From Bacillota bacterium (GTDB lineage Bacteria > Bacillota > UBA4882 > UBA8346): 52,989 nt of DNA. The notes below the pieces were generated by a model, which was given only the letters and a program-made list of their open reading frames with translations, searched no databases and had not been told where the DNA came from. The translations under genes and the position numbers were made by a program. Of this stretch, positions 8,954-18,005 are shown in pieces (positions within the stretch are counted from its first letter, which is position 1; each line of letters opens with the position of its first letter). The stretch spans positions 1 to 52,989 of the forward strand of contig JAEZJK010000068.1 in NCBI GenBank assembly GCA_023415835.1. Reading direction: 5' to 3'.

Positions 8954-10056
8954 CTTTTGGGTCCCTCCTTGTAAGCATGGACCAGGATATCCGATCTAAT
9001 TTTTTTAACGGATTCAACTTCCAGCCGTTCCAAGTTTGTCAAGGAAATAACTCCCTCTCCTCCCAATATTCCGGGCGCCGTTTTACCACCAATGAAGAAC
9101 GGCGCGTAAAATAAATAATACTCATTAACCAAGCCCGCCTCCCAAAACGAAGTGAAGATCGCGCTTCCCCCTTCAACCAATACGGACTGGATCCCCAATT
9201 GACCCAAGGTAAATAGGGCTTCGTCAAGCATTATCCTGCCGGAGGTATCCTGGCGGATAATCCGCGCCCCCATACTGCGCAGCTCCTTTTCTTTAGGACC
9301 CGGCGCCCGGGATGTACAAAAAATAATCAAATTTTCAGGGTTTTCGGCGATTAACCGATGCTCCCCTGTTATTTGCAAAGCGCTGTCAAATAACACTTTC
9401 AACGGTTGCCTGGTAACCGGTTTGGCCATTCGGTTGGTAAGTTGAGGGTCATCAGCAAGCAAGGTGCCGCTACCCACCAAAACCGAATTCACTTCCGCCC
9501 TAAGCCGGTGAACCAACTTCCGTGACTGCTCGCCGGTGATCCATTTGGACTCCCCGCCGGAAGTGGCGATTTTACCATCCAAACTCATGGCTGCTTTCAT
9601 AATAACCCATGGCCGCCCGGTCAGGCAAAAGTGTAAAAATTTTCGATTAAGTTCAAGGGCTTCTGCCCTGCCCAGGCCGGCCTGAACTTTAATTCCCGCC
9701 TCGTGGAGGCGTTTGCCCCCTCCACCGGCCACCGGGTTTGGATCGGGGATCGCATACTTAACTTCCGCAATCCCGGCCTTAATAATCGCTTCGCTGCAAG
9801 GAGGAGTCCGGCCATAATGATTGCACGGTTCAAGGGTGACATACATTGTCGCCCCGGCAGGGTTGGCCTGGCACGCCTTCAAAGCTTCAATCTCGGCATG
9901 GGGAAGCCCGGGGCCATGGTGCCAACCCTCACCGATAATTTGGCCATCTTTGACGATCACCGCCCCCACCATTGGATTGGGGCAAGTCAGGCACTGGCCT
10001 TTTTTACTCAGTATCAAAGCGCGTTTCATAAACAGAAGGTCTTGATTCAACTTCAT
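8938..10056 (-). CDS. ribD: Bifunctional diaminohydroxyphosphoribosylaminopyrimidine deaminase / 5-amino-6-(5-phosphoribosylamino)uracil reductase
   Basis: The second and third steps from GTP to riboflavin. The N-terminal deaminase domain (about 1-145) has the zinc motif HAEIEAL and PCNHYGRTPPC. The C-terminal reductase domain (about 146-365) begins at WVIMKAAMSLDGKIA and contains VLVEGGSAIFTSF. I place the start at the ATG at 10056 (372 aa), which follows GGAAAGGG and aligns with the family N-terminus. An in-frame GTG at 10080 adds eight residues but has no ribosome-binding site. It is the first gene of the operon, downstream of the FMN riboswitch and its terminator. Confidence 0.95.
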   Translation of the reverse strand: MKLNQDLLFMKRALILSKKGQCLTCPNPMVGAVIVKDGQIIGEGWHHGPGLPHAEIEALKACQANPAGATMYVTLEPCNHYGRTPPCSEAIIKAGIAEVKYAIPDPNPVAGGGGKRLHEAGIKVQAGLGRAEALELNRKFLHFCLTGRPWVIMKAAMSLDGKIATSGGESKWITGEQSRKLVHRLRAEVNSVLVGSGTLLADDPQLTNRMAKPVTRQPLKVLFDSALQITGEHRLIAENPENLIIFCTSRAPGPKEKELRSMGARIIRQDTSGRIMLDEALFTLGQLGIQSVLVEGGSAIFTSFWEAGLVNEYYLFYAPFFIGGKTAPGILGGEGVISLTNLERLEVESVKKIRSDILVHAYKEGPKSCLPV

Positions 10057-10160
10057 AACCCTTTCCGCCCTAATCCTCACCTAATAGTCATCATACTACG
10101 CTTACTGCTTCCGGTTAATTTAGTTTTGCCCATTGTCAAATCGATATCATGCTATAAAAA

Positions 10161-10186
10161 CAAAAAGGGCCGTCAAATAACGGCTC
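10161..10186 (-). terminator. Riboswitch-controlled terminator of the rib operon
   Basis: On the minus strand an imperfect 7-bp hairpin (GAGCCGT, loop, ACGGCCC; 10186-10180 and 10173-10167) is followed by TTTTTG and more T. It lies between the FMN aptamer and ribD. This layout is the usual transcription-attenuation platform: FMN binding favours the terminator. Confidence 0.75.
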
Positions 10187-10207
10187 TTCAGGATCACGCT
10201 GAAAAAC

Positions 10208-10319
10208 ACCTTCTCCCATCCAGACTGTACTGTCGGCTTTGGAATCTCACCAAATCTGCCGTTTCCACGGCTCGCGGGCTTTACCGCCGGTTCGGAATCA
10301 CACCGAGTCCTGAAGGCCT
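10208..10319 (-). promoter_or_regulatory. FMN riboswitch (RFN element)
   Basis: The minus strand matches the conserved RFN core. It has an outer stem CCTTC/GAAGG, GATTCCGAACCGGCGGTAAAG, the CCCGCGAGCC and CCGTGGAAACGG arms, GGTGAGATTCC, AAGCCGACAGT, AGTCTGGATGGGAGAAGG. FMN binding would shut off the riboflavin operon. Confidence 0.97.
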
Positions 10320-10339
10320 ATTCAATTAAGACTGATATT

Positions 10340-10368
10340 ATTTTAACTCAACTTAAATAAGAAGGCAA
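10340..10368 (-). promoter_or_regulatory. Candidate rib operon promoter
   Basis: TTGCCT (10368-10363) and TAAAAT (10345-10340) are 17 bp apart on the minus strand, about 20 bp upstream of the FMN aptamer. The position is right for the start of the leader RNA. Confidence 0.6.
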
Positions 10369-10396
10369 GGTTTTGGAGGGCTAATTAATATTAATT

Positions 10397-12441
10397 TTAA
10401 AATTTTGCCCAATCATCGCCACGAAATTCATCGGTGGTTACCGCTGAAGCTTTCTCAATAACCGGGGGCTCGGTTTTGATTATTGGAGTTATCTTTTCCG
10501 GCTGAACTTTCAATTTAAATTGATTCACCATATTATTAAGGTTGCCAGCTTCCGTATTCAATGACTCGCCAGACGCGGACATCTCCTCGACTACCGCTGC
10601 ATTTTGTTGCGTTACTTGATTTAGTTGCTCGATTGAAACTTGGACTTGTTGAGCTGACAACGCTTGTTCCCGTATGGCCAAAGCCAATTCGGCGATGACA
10701 TCCACAGTTTGTTTGGTATTATCAATAATCTGTTTTAACATTTCGGATGATTGTTGGACTTGTTCATTCCCATTCTCGATTTTGGCAATGCTTTCTTTGA
10801 TCAATACTTCAATCTCTTTGGCGGACTCAGCGGAGCGGCGCGCTAAGTTCCGAACCTCAGTCGCAACCACCGCAAAGCCACGCCCTTGTTCCCCTGCCCG
10901 GGCTGCTTCGATAGCAGCATTAAGCGCAAGCAAATTTGTTTGAAAAGCCAAGGCGTTGACAGCTTGGATAATTTCTCCAATTTGCCTACTGCTTTGCTGC
11001 AGTTGTTCCATGGCTTCCCGGGTTTCCCCAATCGAATCCTCTCCTTCCTAACCGCTTCCAGGGTTAGCTTAGATATTTTATCAGCCCGTTCGGAGTTGGC
11101 TGCCGCTTGAGATACTGAGGAACTTACTTCCTCCATCGTCGCCGCAGCCTCTTCCAGGGTCGCCGCTTGTTCCTAAGTGCGTTCCGACAAATCTTGACTA
11201 ACCGTGGCGATCTGTTGAGACGAATTCCGGACCAATCGGCCGCTATCGATGATTTTTTGAACCACCCGCGCTAGGTTTTCCACCATCTGATTTATCGTTA
11301 TAGACATCTCGCCAATCTCGTCCTTACCGTCCTCCGCCATTCGAACCATCAGGTCTCCCCCAGTAATTAATTTGATGTTGGAGACCATTGAATGGATTGG
11401 TTGAACGATAGATTTAGAAAAAATTAACCCAATAAATGACTGAAGAAAAATGGAGATTAAAATGACAACTCCAATCATTTGCAACATTATTATAATTGGT
11501 TGATGGGCTTCATTTTGATCAACTTCGATAATGACCCCGACAGGCTTCCCGCGAAGTCCCAACGCAGACAAACTGGCTAGAACCTTTTTGCCGGAGATCT
11601 GATTATAATAGCTCATCGTTTCTTTATAAGCAACCTGTATACCGCTTACAGCATGACTTAACTTTTTGGCGCCGCCGTTTTGAACCGTTTGATTGATCTC
11701 GTAACCTGTCCCGAACCGTGGCAATGACAACAGCTTACATTTGGAATCAATCAAATAGGCGTTAGCAGTTGCCCCGATGTTATCAAGCCCGTTGCTTAAC
11801 ATTGTATTAACCTGTTCGATTGAGAAATAAATACCCAATGTTCCTAAAGAACCGCTGGAAACTTGTTTAACCGCAGCTCCCATCAACACCGCCATAGAAC
11901 CAACAGAATCAAGGTATTTCATATTACCAAATCCCGCTCCGCCGGAAAGTATCACTATCAAATCATCGGGTGTTAGTTTCTTGCCTTTATTTTCCGTAAT
12001 CGTGCTGAGGATGATTTCTCCGCTGACATCGGCAATAAACATATCGGCATAATTGTTCTTGTTTTTTGTAGGATTTAACACTTGTTCTATCGATTGGCTC
12101 TTTTGGCTCCATTCCGATCCTCCCGCATTATAAGCTTTCAAGGCGCCGATAATCTCCTCAGAAGCAGCCAGGGTTTTAATGTAGGTATTCTGGTTCTGAA
12201 ATCAATCCACAACCATCTGGTGTTTGTTCTCCGCATAAATACTTAGATTGGATTTTGTTCCTATTTCTAAGTGGCGCGCCCCGATAACAGTCGCAATTAC
12301 CGCAACTAAGATCATTGGGATCAATCCGACTACCCAGAATATTAGCAAAAGTTTATATTTCATTTTGATATTTTTAAACCGCCTAGATCGAGAGGGGTTT
12401 TTGAGCGATTCCCGTTTTTTAGTAAACTTATTCGCATTCAT
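10397..12441 (-). pseudogene. Methyl-accepting chemotaxis protein, broken by two stop codons and a frameshift
   Basis: Three fragments together spell one chemoreceptor of about 680 residues. The N-terminus (12441 to about 12205) has a cytoplasmic basic stretch and TM1. A TGA at 12204-12202 interrupts it, but the same frame continues with FQNQNTYIKTLAASEEI. The next part has a Cache-like sensor, TM2 (about 11490-11430) and a HAMP domain, and ends at a TAG at 11175-11173 inside LSERT-stop-EQAATLEEAAA, where the family normally has Gln. After NSERADKISKLTLEAV a one-base loss near 11045 shifts the frame. The rest continues as EDSIGETREAMEQL through the hairpin tip (FQTNLLALNAAIEAARAGEQ) to 10397. 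Both nonsense codons are single transitions from the expected Trp and Gln codons. The last 204 residues remain open and could be translated alone from the ATG at 11011, but probably are not. Confidence 0.9.
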
Positions 12442-12751
12442 CTTTTTAAAATTCCCTCCTAATTAAGAAGCGCCACACCCAGCCATGGAGAAAAAATCAA
12501 AAAGATAAAACATTTGGAACTTTTACCTTTTGCTTCTTGCCCCTTCATGCCTATTTTCTAATTGGATGGGAAAATTACAATGTAACATTTATATATTAAT
12601 TCTCGGTTTATTCTGAATTCTTCTTAAGAAAAATTATGTCAAGTTAACCAACAATATAGCAACATAAATCAAAAAAATGCAACGCAAAACGTTACAATAA
12701 TAGCGTTTTAAATATGTTTTAAATACCCTAAATAATAAACGCACCTAAAAA
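12442..12751. other. Gene-free AT-rich stretch upstream of the chemoreceptor pseudogene
   Basis: About 310 bp without a supportable gene. GGAGGGAATTTT-type sequence just above 12441 (minus strand) would be the ribosome-binding site of the chemoreceptor. Pyrimidine-rich, repeat-like text (ttgcttcttgccccttcatgcc) lies at about 12530-12552 and resembles the TTGCC-type intergenic repeat at 41257 and 44495. The remainder is A/T rich, and I see nothing more in it. Confidence 0.4.
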
Positions 12752-13019
12752 CTATAATAATGCCCCGCCATCTATCGAAATAATACTTCCGTTCATATAT
12801 TACGCTTCATCACAGCAGGCAAACAAGACGGCTTGGGCTATTTCTTCATCTTCCCAAACGTCCCATCGGCTGTCGAGCGATAAAAGCCGCCCGCGCCGCT
12901 TCCGGGTCGGGAAGGCCTGCATCCTTTCTTAAGTGTTTTGCAAACCATACACCGAATATTGCCGTTGCCGATAGTTCCCTATAATATCTGACGTCAATCA
13001 ATGATGGCTTTTTTTTCAT
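12752..13019 (-). pseudogene. Remnant of a short-chain dehydrogenase/reductase (C-terminal part)
   Basis: On the minus strand one frame reads LPDPEAARAAFIARQPMGRLG and then meets a TGA at 12848-12846. A one-base shift restores DEEIAQAVLFACCDEA, a TAA, and YMNGSIISIDGGALL, with a TAG at 12754-12752. This is the standard SDR C-terminus (R-x-PMGRLG...EEIA.AVLFLASDEAS..G....DGG), with one frameshift and a stop where Ser is usual. The upstream frame is open to an ATG at 13019 (57 codons) but without a ribosome-binding site or recognisable SDR sequence before LPDPE. The Rossmann and catalytic regions (TGxxxGxG, YxxxK) are missing. Confidence 0.8.
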
Positions 13020-13117
13020 TTTTTAGTTAAAATATAACTTGAATTGATTCCACTCACTACATAGGTTTATAAACTTCTAAATATATTTTATTGCAAGCGT
13101 TAAAAGGAGGGGCTTTC

Positions 13118-14575
13118 TTGAATCAAAAACACGCTGTTCTCGGCCTTGGCATTGAAAACCTGGCTCTCACAAAATACCTGGCTGCCCGCGGTTATCATAT
13201 AACTGTTTGCGATAATCGTAACCAAGCAGCTTTAGGCCACCGATACAAACTGCTCCAAAAGTTAGGTGTTGACTTTCGTTTAGGCCCCGACTACCTAAAG
13301 GATTTGGAAGATTTCAGCCTGCTTTACCGTTCACCCGGATTACCCCTCTTCCAACCCGAATTGATAAAGGCCACCGCCAACGGCGTCATTATTACCAGCG
13401 CAATGCGGCTCTTCTTGGAACTCTGTCCCTGCCCGATTATTGGGGTTACCGGCACCAAAGGAAAAGGGACTACTTCCACTTTGATTTTTAAAATTCTAAA
13501 ACTGCACCAGGAAAATTTGGGCCGCCAGGCTTACCTTGGCGGGAATATCGGAATCGCTCCCTTTGAGTTCATCGAGGGTTTACAACCGGAGGACCGGGTA
13601 GTATTGGAACTCTCCAGTTTTCAATTGGAGGACTTCGACCGAAGTGTCGATATTGCGGTAATTACTAATATCACCGAGGATCATCTGGCGCCGGCCGACC
13701 CGTTAAATCCTAATTATCATAAATCTAGGCCCGATTATATCCGGGCCAAGGCCAACCTGTTCCGCCATCAAAAACCCGGCGGGCTTACCATTCTCAATGT
13801 TAATGACCCAACCAGCCGCGAATTAATTCCTCAAGTCCCGGAAAAATTATATACATACGGGAGCCTGCCGCTAGTTAACGGAGCCTGGTTTGCCAAACAA
13901 CAAACCGGTGATTATTCCGTGTTTTGGAATGTTAACGGAGAGCCCGAGTTTGTAATCAATAGTAGCTCTATTCAAGTCCGGGGCGAACATAATCTTTTGA
14001 ACATCTCCGCCGCAGCTTTAGCCTGCCATGGGGCAGGTGCCGGTTTGGGCCCAATCCGCGAAGGTATTAGCGGTTATACCGGCCTGGAACACCGCCTCGA
14101 ATATGTGGCTACCGTCAATGGCATCCAATTTTTCGACGACTCCTTTGCCACCGCGCCCGACCCAACTATCGTAGCGTTGAAAGCCTTTACCGAACCCATC
14201 ATTCTCATTGCCGGTGGGGCTGATAAGGGACACGATTATACCGGTTTAGGGGAGGAAATCGTCAAAAGCGCGGTGAAAACTGTAGTCTTAATTGGTACAA
14301 TGGGTCCCAAGATCGGCGAAGCGATCCGCCAAGCCGGTATGCATCTCGGCAAACCAGCCCCCAAGTTGGCCGAAGGGGGTATAAATATGGGGGAGATTTT
14401 TTCCAAGGCGATCAGCAACGCCCGATCTGGGGATATAGTGCTTCTCTCCACGGCTTGCGCCAGTTTTGGATTGTTCAATAATTACAAGGAACGCGGGGAC
14501 TTGTTCAAAGCGGAAGTGAAAAAACTACAGGATTCCAACGGATCAAAAAAACGGCCTCATTTTTTTCATAAATGA
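13118..14575 (+). CDS. murD: UDP-N-acetylmuramoyl-L-alanine--D-glutamate ligase
   Basis: The cytoplasmic peptidoglycan ligase that adds D-Glu to UDP-MurNAc-L-Ala with ATP. The three Mur domains are present: an N-terminal Rossmann-like part (AVLGLGIENLALTKYL), the central ATPase with P-loop GVTGTKGKGTTS and the NITEDHL motif, and a C-terminal domain beginning near GLEHRLEYV. The preferred start is TTG at 13118 (485 aa), seven bases after AGGAGG at 13105-13110; an earlier TTG at 13091 lies upstream of that ribosome-binding site. The length is somewhat above the usual 450. It stands alone, outside a division/cell-wall cluster, and its stop lies inside the terminator shared with the convergent aminotransferase gene. 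Confidence 0.93.
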   Translation: MNQKHAVLGLGIENLALTKYLAARGYHITVCDNRNQAALGHRYKLLQKLGVDFRLGPDYLKDLEDFSLLYRSPGLPLFQPELIKATANGVIITSAMRLFLELCPCPIIGVTGTKGKGTTSTLIFKILKLHQENLGRQAYLGGNIGIAPFEFIEGLQPEDRVVLELSSFQLEDFDRSVDIAVITNITEDHLAPADPLNPNYHKSRPDYIRAKANLFRHQKPGGLTILNVNDPTSRELIPQVPEKLYTYGSLPLVNGAWFAKQQTGDYSVFWNVNGEPEFVINSSSIQVRGEHNLLNISAAALACHGAGAGLGPIREGISGYTGLEHRLEYVATVNGIQFFDDSFATAPDPTIVALKAFTEPIILIAGGADKGHDYTGLGEEIVKSAVKTVVLIGTMGPKIGEAIRQAGMHLGKPAPKLAEGGINMGEIFSKAISNARSGDIVLLSTACASFGLFNNYKERGDLFKAEVKKLQDSNGSKKRPHFFHK

Positions 14576-14582
14576 AGGCCGT
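14551..14582. terminator. Bidirectional terminator between murD and the aminotransferase gene
   Basis: ACGGCCTCATT (from 14551) pairs with AATGAAGGCCGT (14571-14582) with one bulged base. The hairpin is flanked by an A-run on the left (14545-14551), so the minus strand ends in T's. The murD stop codon lies inside the right arm. Confidence 0.75.
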
Positions 14583-14603
14583 TCATCCTTTATTGATTAT
14601 CTT

Positions 14604-15902
14604 TCACAAATTAGCTACATTTTTTTCTTCGCCCAAAACCTTCTCGAGGCTCGCAAGTTGCACGCAAACCGCCACGATCTCCATGGCCTTCTTCAACTCG
14701 GCCAGGGCCGGAAAAGTCGGCGCAATCCGGATATTCCGATCTAATGGGTCATTCCCATACGGATAGGTCGCCCCGGCGCCGGTTAAAACCACCCCGGCCT
14801 CAGCCGCCATCTTCACCACTTTCTTGGCGCAACCTTCCAACGTATTCAGGCTGATAAAATAACCCCCGTTCGGTTTGGTCCAGGTAGCAATATTTTTCCC
14901 GCCCAACTCCGTTTCAAGGGTAGTCAATACCTGGTCAAATTTAGGCTTAATGATTGCCGCATGTTTCTTCATTTGGGATTCAATCCCGGCAAAATTTTTG
15001 AAAAAGCGTACGTGCCGCAGTTGGTTTAGTTTATCGGGACCAATTGTCTGGATGATAACCTGTTTCTTAAGCCAGTTAATATTGTTTTCGCTACCCGCCA
15101 TCACGGATAAACCGGCTCCGGCAAAGCTAATCTTAGAAGTTGAACTAAAGAGGAGTACCCGGTCGGGGTTACCCGCCACCTTACAAGCCTGAAAAATATT
15201 TTTAAGGTGATCGGGCCGTTCGTTCAGATGATGCACAGCATAAGCATTGTCCCAGAATATGCGAAAGTCAGGGGCCTTGGCCTTCATTTTGGCGAGGCGA
15301 TCCACCACTTCATCGGAATAGGTGGTACCGGTCGGGTTACAATATTTGGGCACGCACCAGATTCCCTTGATCGATTCGTCTTCAGCCACCAACCGTTCCA
15401 CTTGATCCATATCTGGACCCGTCTCCCCGAGTTCCAGAGTTACCATCTCGATGCCCAACTGGTTACAGATAGCGAAGTGACGATCGTAACCGGGACTAGG
15501 GCATAAAAATTTAACCTTCGGTTGTTTTCCCCAAGGCGTGCTGCCGCCGGGAACCCCTAAAAGCAACCCCCTGACAATTAAATCATACATCAATGTCAGG
15601 CTGGAGTTGCCACTGACAATCACTTCCTCGGGATCGACATCGAGGATCGGGGCCAGTAGTTCCCGAGCCTCAGGGATTCCATCAACCCCGCCATAATTCC
15701 GGCAGTCGGTACCATCAAGGGTTTTATAGTCATCTTTAGTCAGGCAGGTGATTAACCCTAGCGATAAATCCAACTGTTCCGGACAAGGTTTCCCCCGTGA
15801 CATATCCAAATTTAGCTTTTCAGCTTTGAATCTTTGATAACGTTCTAAAAGCTCAAATTGGTGTTCCCTTAAGCCGGTAGCACCCAGTGTTTGATACTCC
15901 AT
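14604..15902 (-). CDS. Aspartate-type aminotransferase, MocR-like/Ic subgroup
   Basis: A 432-aa fold-type I PLP enzyme. The sequence fits the family first described for Corynebacterium AspT (aspartate aminotransferase subgroup Ic, Pfam Aminotran_MocR) rather than classical AspC. It has DMSRGKPCPEQLDLS near residue 34, NYGGVDGIPEARELLA, the CNPTG motif in VPKYCNPTGTTY, DNAYAVHHL, the PLP-lysine motif SSTSKISFAGAG (about residue 255) and the C-terminal RIAPTFP. It would interconvert aspartate and 2-oxoglutarate with oxaloacetate and glutamate. The start ATG at 15902 follows GGGAGGGTATGA-type sequence. It is monocistronic and convergent with murD. Confidence 0.9.
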   Translation of the reverse strand: MEYQTLGATGLREHQFELLERYQRFKAEKLNLDMSRGKPCPEQLDLSLGLITCLTKDDYKTLDGTDCRNYGGVDGIPEARELLAPILDVDPEEVIVSGNSSLTLMYDLIVRGLLLGVPGGSTPWGKQPKVKFLCPSPGYDRHFAICNQLGIEMVTLELGETGPDMDQVERLVAEDESIKGIWCVPKYCNPTGTTYSDEVVDRLAKMKAKAPDFRIFWDNAYAVHHLNERPDHLKNIFQACKVAGNPDRVLLFSSTSKISFAGAGLSVMAGSENNINWLKKQVIIQTIGPDKLNQLRHVRFFKNFAGIESQMKKHAAIIKPKFDQVLTTLETELGGKNIATWTKPNGGYFISLNTLEGCAKKVVKMAAEAGVVLTGAGATYPYGNDPLDRNIRIAPTFPALAELKKAMEIVAVCVQLASLEKVLGEEKNVANL

Positions 15903-16294
15903 TCATACCCTCCCAAATGTTTTAAAACGAATCACAATTTAGATACTAATCAAGATTTTAAACGATTCTTTTATAAAGAGCAATCACCAGATTAGATGTA
16001 TAATGTATTCTTTTTTAGGCTGTAACAATTATGTAAGGATCAACCGGGTAAACTGCGGCTGAATTTAGATTAATTTACAGTTTGAACCGGTTATGGATCA
16101 TTCTTCTCACTGGAATAGCGCCTTAGAAACGGAAAATCCCAGAGCGAATAAGACAGGAAAAAGATTGATCGTATTGAATAGTTACCTTAAATAATATCTT
16201 TTATCTAAAACAATTATCAATGGATAATACCTTAATAAGCAATCCGGGATCCGGAGCCGATCCATTAATTAAAAATTTAAAAAGGGTGATTATC
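15903..16294. other. Divergent promoter region between the aminotransferase gene and deoC
   Basis: About 390 bp without a gene. A TATAAT (near 15999-16004) and weaker boxes such as TTGATC-17 bp-TAAATA just upstream of deoC are present, but none is decisive. An in-frame ATG at 16220 would extend deoC by 25 residues that do not resemble the family; it is treated here as untranslated leader. No riboswitch is recognised. Confidence 0.4.
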
Positions 16295-16990
16295 TTGGAG
16301 AACAATAACTATTCCATTCCAAACTTAGCCAGCCTAATCGACCATACTTTACTCAAACCGGACGCTACTCAAGAGCAGATTACCGCCATTTGCCGGGAAG
16401 CAGCCGAAAATAATTTCTGTTCAGCCTGTGTTAACCCTTTTTGGGTACCTTTGGCCGCCAAATTGCTCCAAGGGACCCCGGTTAAAGTCTGTACCGTTAT
16501 TGGGTTTCCTCTCGGAGCAGCCTCTACCCGGACGAAGGCTTTTGAAGCCGCGGAAACCATCGGGCAAGGTGCGACAGAAGTCGATATGGTGCTAAATGTA
16601 GGCGCCTTAAAATCAGGGGATTATAATTTGGTAACGAAAGATATCCAAGCGGTAGTCAAAACAGCTTCAGGGAAAGCAATCGTTAAGGTGATCCTGGAAA
16701 CCGGTTTTCTAAACGAGGCGGAGAAGGTTAAAGCTTGCCAACTTGCGATGGAGGCCGGGGCGGACTTTGTCAAAACATCAACCGGGTTCGGTCCCGGAGG
16801 GGCGACTGCAGAGGACATTTCCTTAATGCGCCGGGTTGTAGGTCCGGAGATCGGGGTCAAAGCTTCGGGAGGTGTCCGGGACTATGAGACGGCCATGGCG
16901 ATGGTTAAGGCGGGGGCTAACCGCATTGGGACCAGTTCCGGGATTAAAATCATAGCTGAAATGGAAAAAACAATCTCAAATCCGGAATGA
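16295..16990 (+). CDS. deoC: Deoxyribose-phosphate aldolase
   Basis: Cleaves 2-deoxyribose 5-phosphate to glyceraldehyde 3-phosphate and acetaldehyde in deoxynucleoside breakdown. From the TTG at 16295, which follows AAAAAGGGTGAT, it has 232 aa. It starts LENNNYSIPNLASLIDHTLLKPD, the normal family beginning. The catalytic set is visible: Asp in EVDMVLNVGAL, the Schiff-base Lys in DFVKTSTGFGPGGAT, and the second Lys in GVKASGGVRD. It is convergent with the nucleoside-type ABC transporter genes at 17-22 kb, which suggests a shared nucleoside-salvage role, though they are not one operon. Confidence 0.96.
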   Translation: MENNNYSIPNLASLIDHTLLKPDATQEQITAICREAAENNFCSACVNPFWVPLAAKLLQGTPVKVCTVIGFPLGAASTRTKAFEAAETIGQGATEVDMVLNVGALKSGDYNLVTKDIQAVVKTASGKAIVKVILETGFLNEAEKVKACQLAMEAGADFVKTSTGFGPGGATAEDISLMRRVVGPEIGVKASGGVRDYETAMAMVKAGANRIGTSSGIKIIAEMEKTISNPE

Positions 16991-17012
16991 CCCTTTCGAT
17001 TTAATCAAAAAA

Positions 17013-17046
17013 CCCCTTCCGTTCGCGAGTGAACCGCGGGAAGGGG
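17013..17046. terminator. Terminator between deoC and the nucleoside transporter operon
   Basis: CCCCTTCC (17013-17020) pairs with GGAAGGGG (17039-17046). On the minus strand the hairpin is followed by TTTTTTGATT, so it mainly ends the transporter operon. It also sits just downstream of the deoC stop. Confidence 0.8.
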
Positions 17047-17054
17047 TAGTCCGC

Positions 17055-18005
17055 TTAGCGTTTTCCTTTGTCGTATGGTTCTCCTGCGGCCCGCGGCGCA
17101 TGGGACGTCTTGGAGAATAGAACCAGTACGATTAGGGTCGCCACATAAGGGAAGTTCTTGAGCAAAATTCCCGGGATATTGGAAAGGGTCGGGATAACTT
17201 GTGAGACATTGGCGATGGTGCTGGCGAAGCCGAAGAAAAAAGTGGCTCCCAAAATGCCCAGAGGTTTCCATTGCCCAAAAATTAGGGCAGCCAAAGCCAG
17301 GAATCCAAGGCCAGAAACGCTTCCATTGAATTCACCGGAATAAGTCACCAGGATAATCGCTCCCCCGAGGCCTGCAAACGCCCCGGAAAGCAGAACGGCA
17401 AGATAGCGGATTCGATAAACGTTAACTCCCGCCGCGTCGGCCGCCTGGGGGTGTTCCCCGCAAGCCCGCAATCGTAAACCAAAGGAGGTCTTATACAAGA
17501 CGAACCATGAGATAAAGAGGATCGCCAGGACCAACCAAGTTGTGGCATAGGTTTGGGTAAATAATAACTTCCCCAGGACCGGCAGTTCCGCTAAAACAGG
17601 AATGTTCCGGCGGATCATTCCGTGAATGATATGAATATTCCCGCTACCGGTTATGTTCCGGGCGAGAAATACCGTTAAAGCCCCGGCAATCATGTTAATC
17701 GCCGTTCCGCTGATTACCTGGTTCGCATTCAGGTTGATACAAGCAAAAGCATGCAGTAACGAAAAGAGGGCCCCGGCAATCAAAGCAGCCAGCAGTCCGA
17801 CCCAAACGGCGCTTCCGGGCATAAAAACCTCCAATTTAGCAATTACCAACGCCCCGGTGAAGAAACCAACCACCATTAAACCTTCCAACCCAATATTGAC
17901 AACCCCGCTCCGCTCGCTAAATAAACCGCCCAAGGCGGTAATCAAGAGCGGGATGGTAAACGCAATGGCATACGGGAAAACCTGGATCATTGTCTCCCAC
18001 ATCAC
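17055..18005 (-). CDS. Nucleoside-type ABC transporter permease (second permease)
   Basis: A 316-aa integral membrane protein of the BPD_transp_2 family (YufQ/NupQ, RbsC-like), with roughly eight to ten hydrophobic helices. Family signatures include ERSGVVNIGLEGLMV (about 28-42), the loop TSFGLRLRACGEHPQAADAAGVNV and the C-terminal ALAALIFGQWKP. It pairs with the permease encoded by 18002-19108 to form the membrane channel. Its start overlaps the stop of that gene by 4 bp. The C-terminus ends in a basic tail (GEPYDKGKR) just before the operon terminator. Confidence 0.92.
   Translation of the reverse strand: MMWETMIQVFPYAIAFTIPLLITALGGLFSERSGVVNIGLEGLMVVGFFTGALVIAKLEVFMPGSAVWVGLLAALIAGALFSLLHAFACINLNANQVISGTAINMIAGALTVFLARNITGSGNIHIIHGMIRRNIPVLAELPVLGKLLFTQTYATTWLVLAILFISWFVLYKTSFGLRLRACGEHPQAADAAGVNVYRIRYLAVLLSGAFAGLGGAIILVTYSGEFNGSVSGLGFLALAALIFGQWKPLGILGATFFFGFASTIANVSQVIPTLSNIPGILLKNFPYVATLIVLVLFSKTSHAPRAAGEPYDKGKR

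Noticed and set aside
12202..12204. In-frame TGA in the chemoreceptor as selenocysteine or TGA-to-Trp recoding
   Set aside because: The same gene also has an in-frame TAG and a frameshift, no SECIS-like hairpin is seen next to the TGA, and other genes in the window use TGA as a normal stop (for example murD and the M23 peptidase gene). Decay or base error is simpler.
16220..16294. Longer deoC start at ATG 16220
   Set aside because: The extra residues do not resemble the family and there is no ribosome-binding site; the TTG at 16295 has one.
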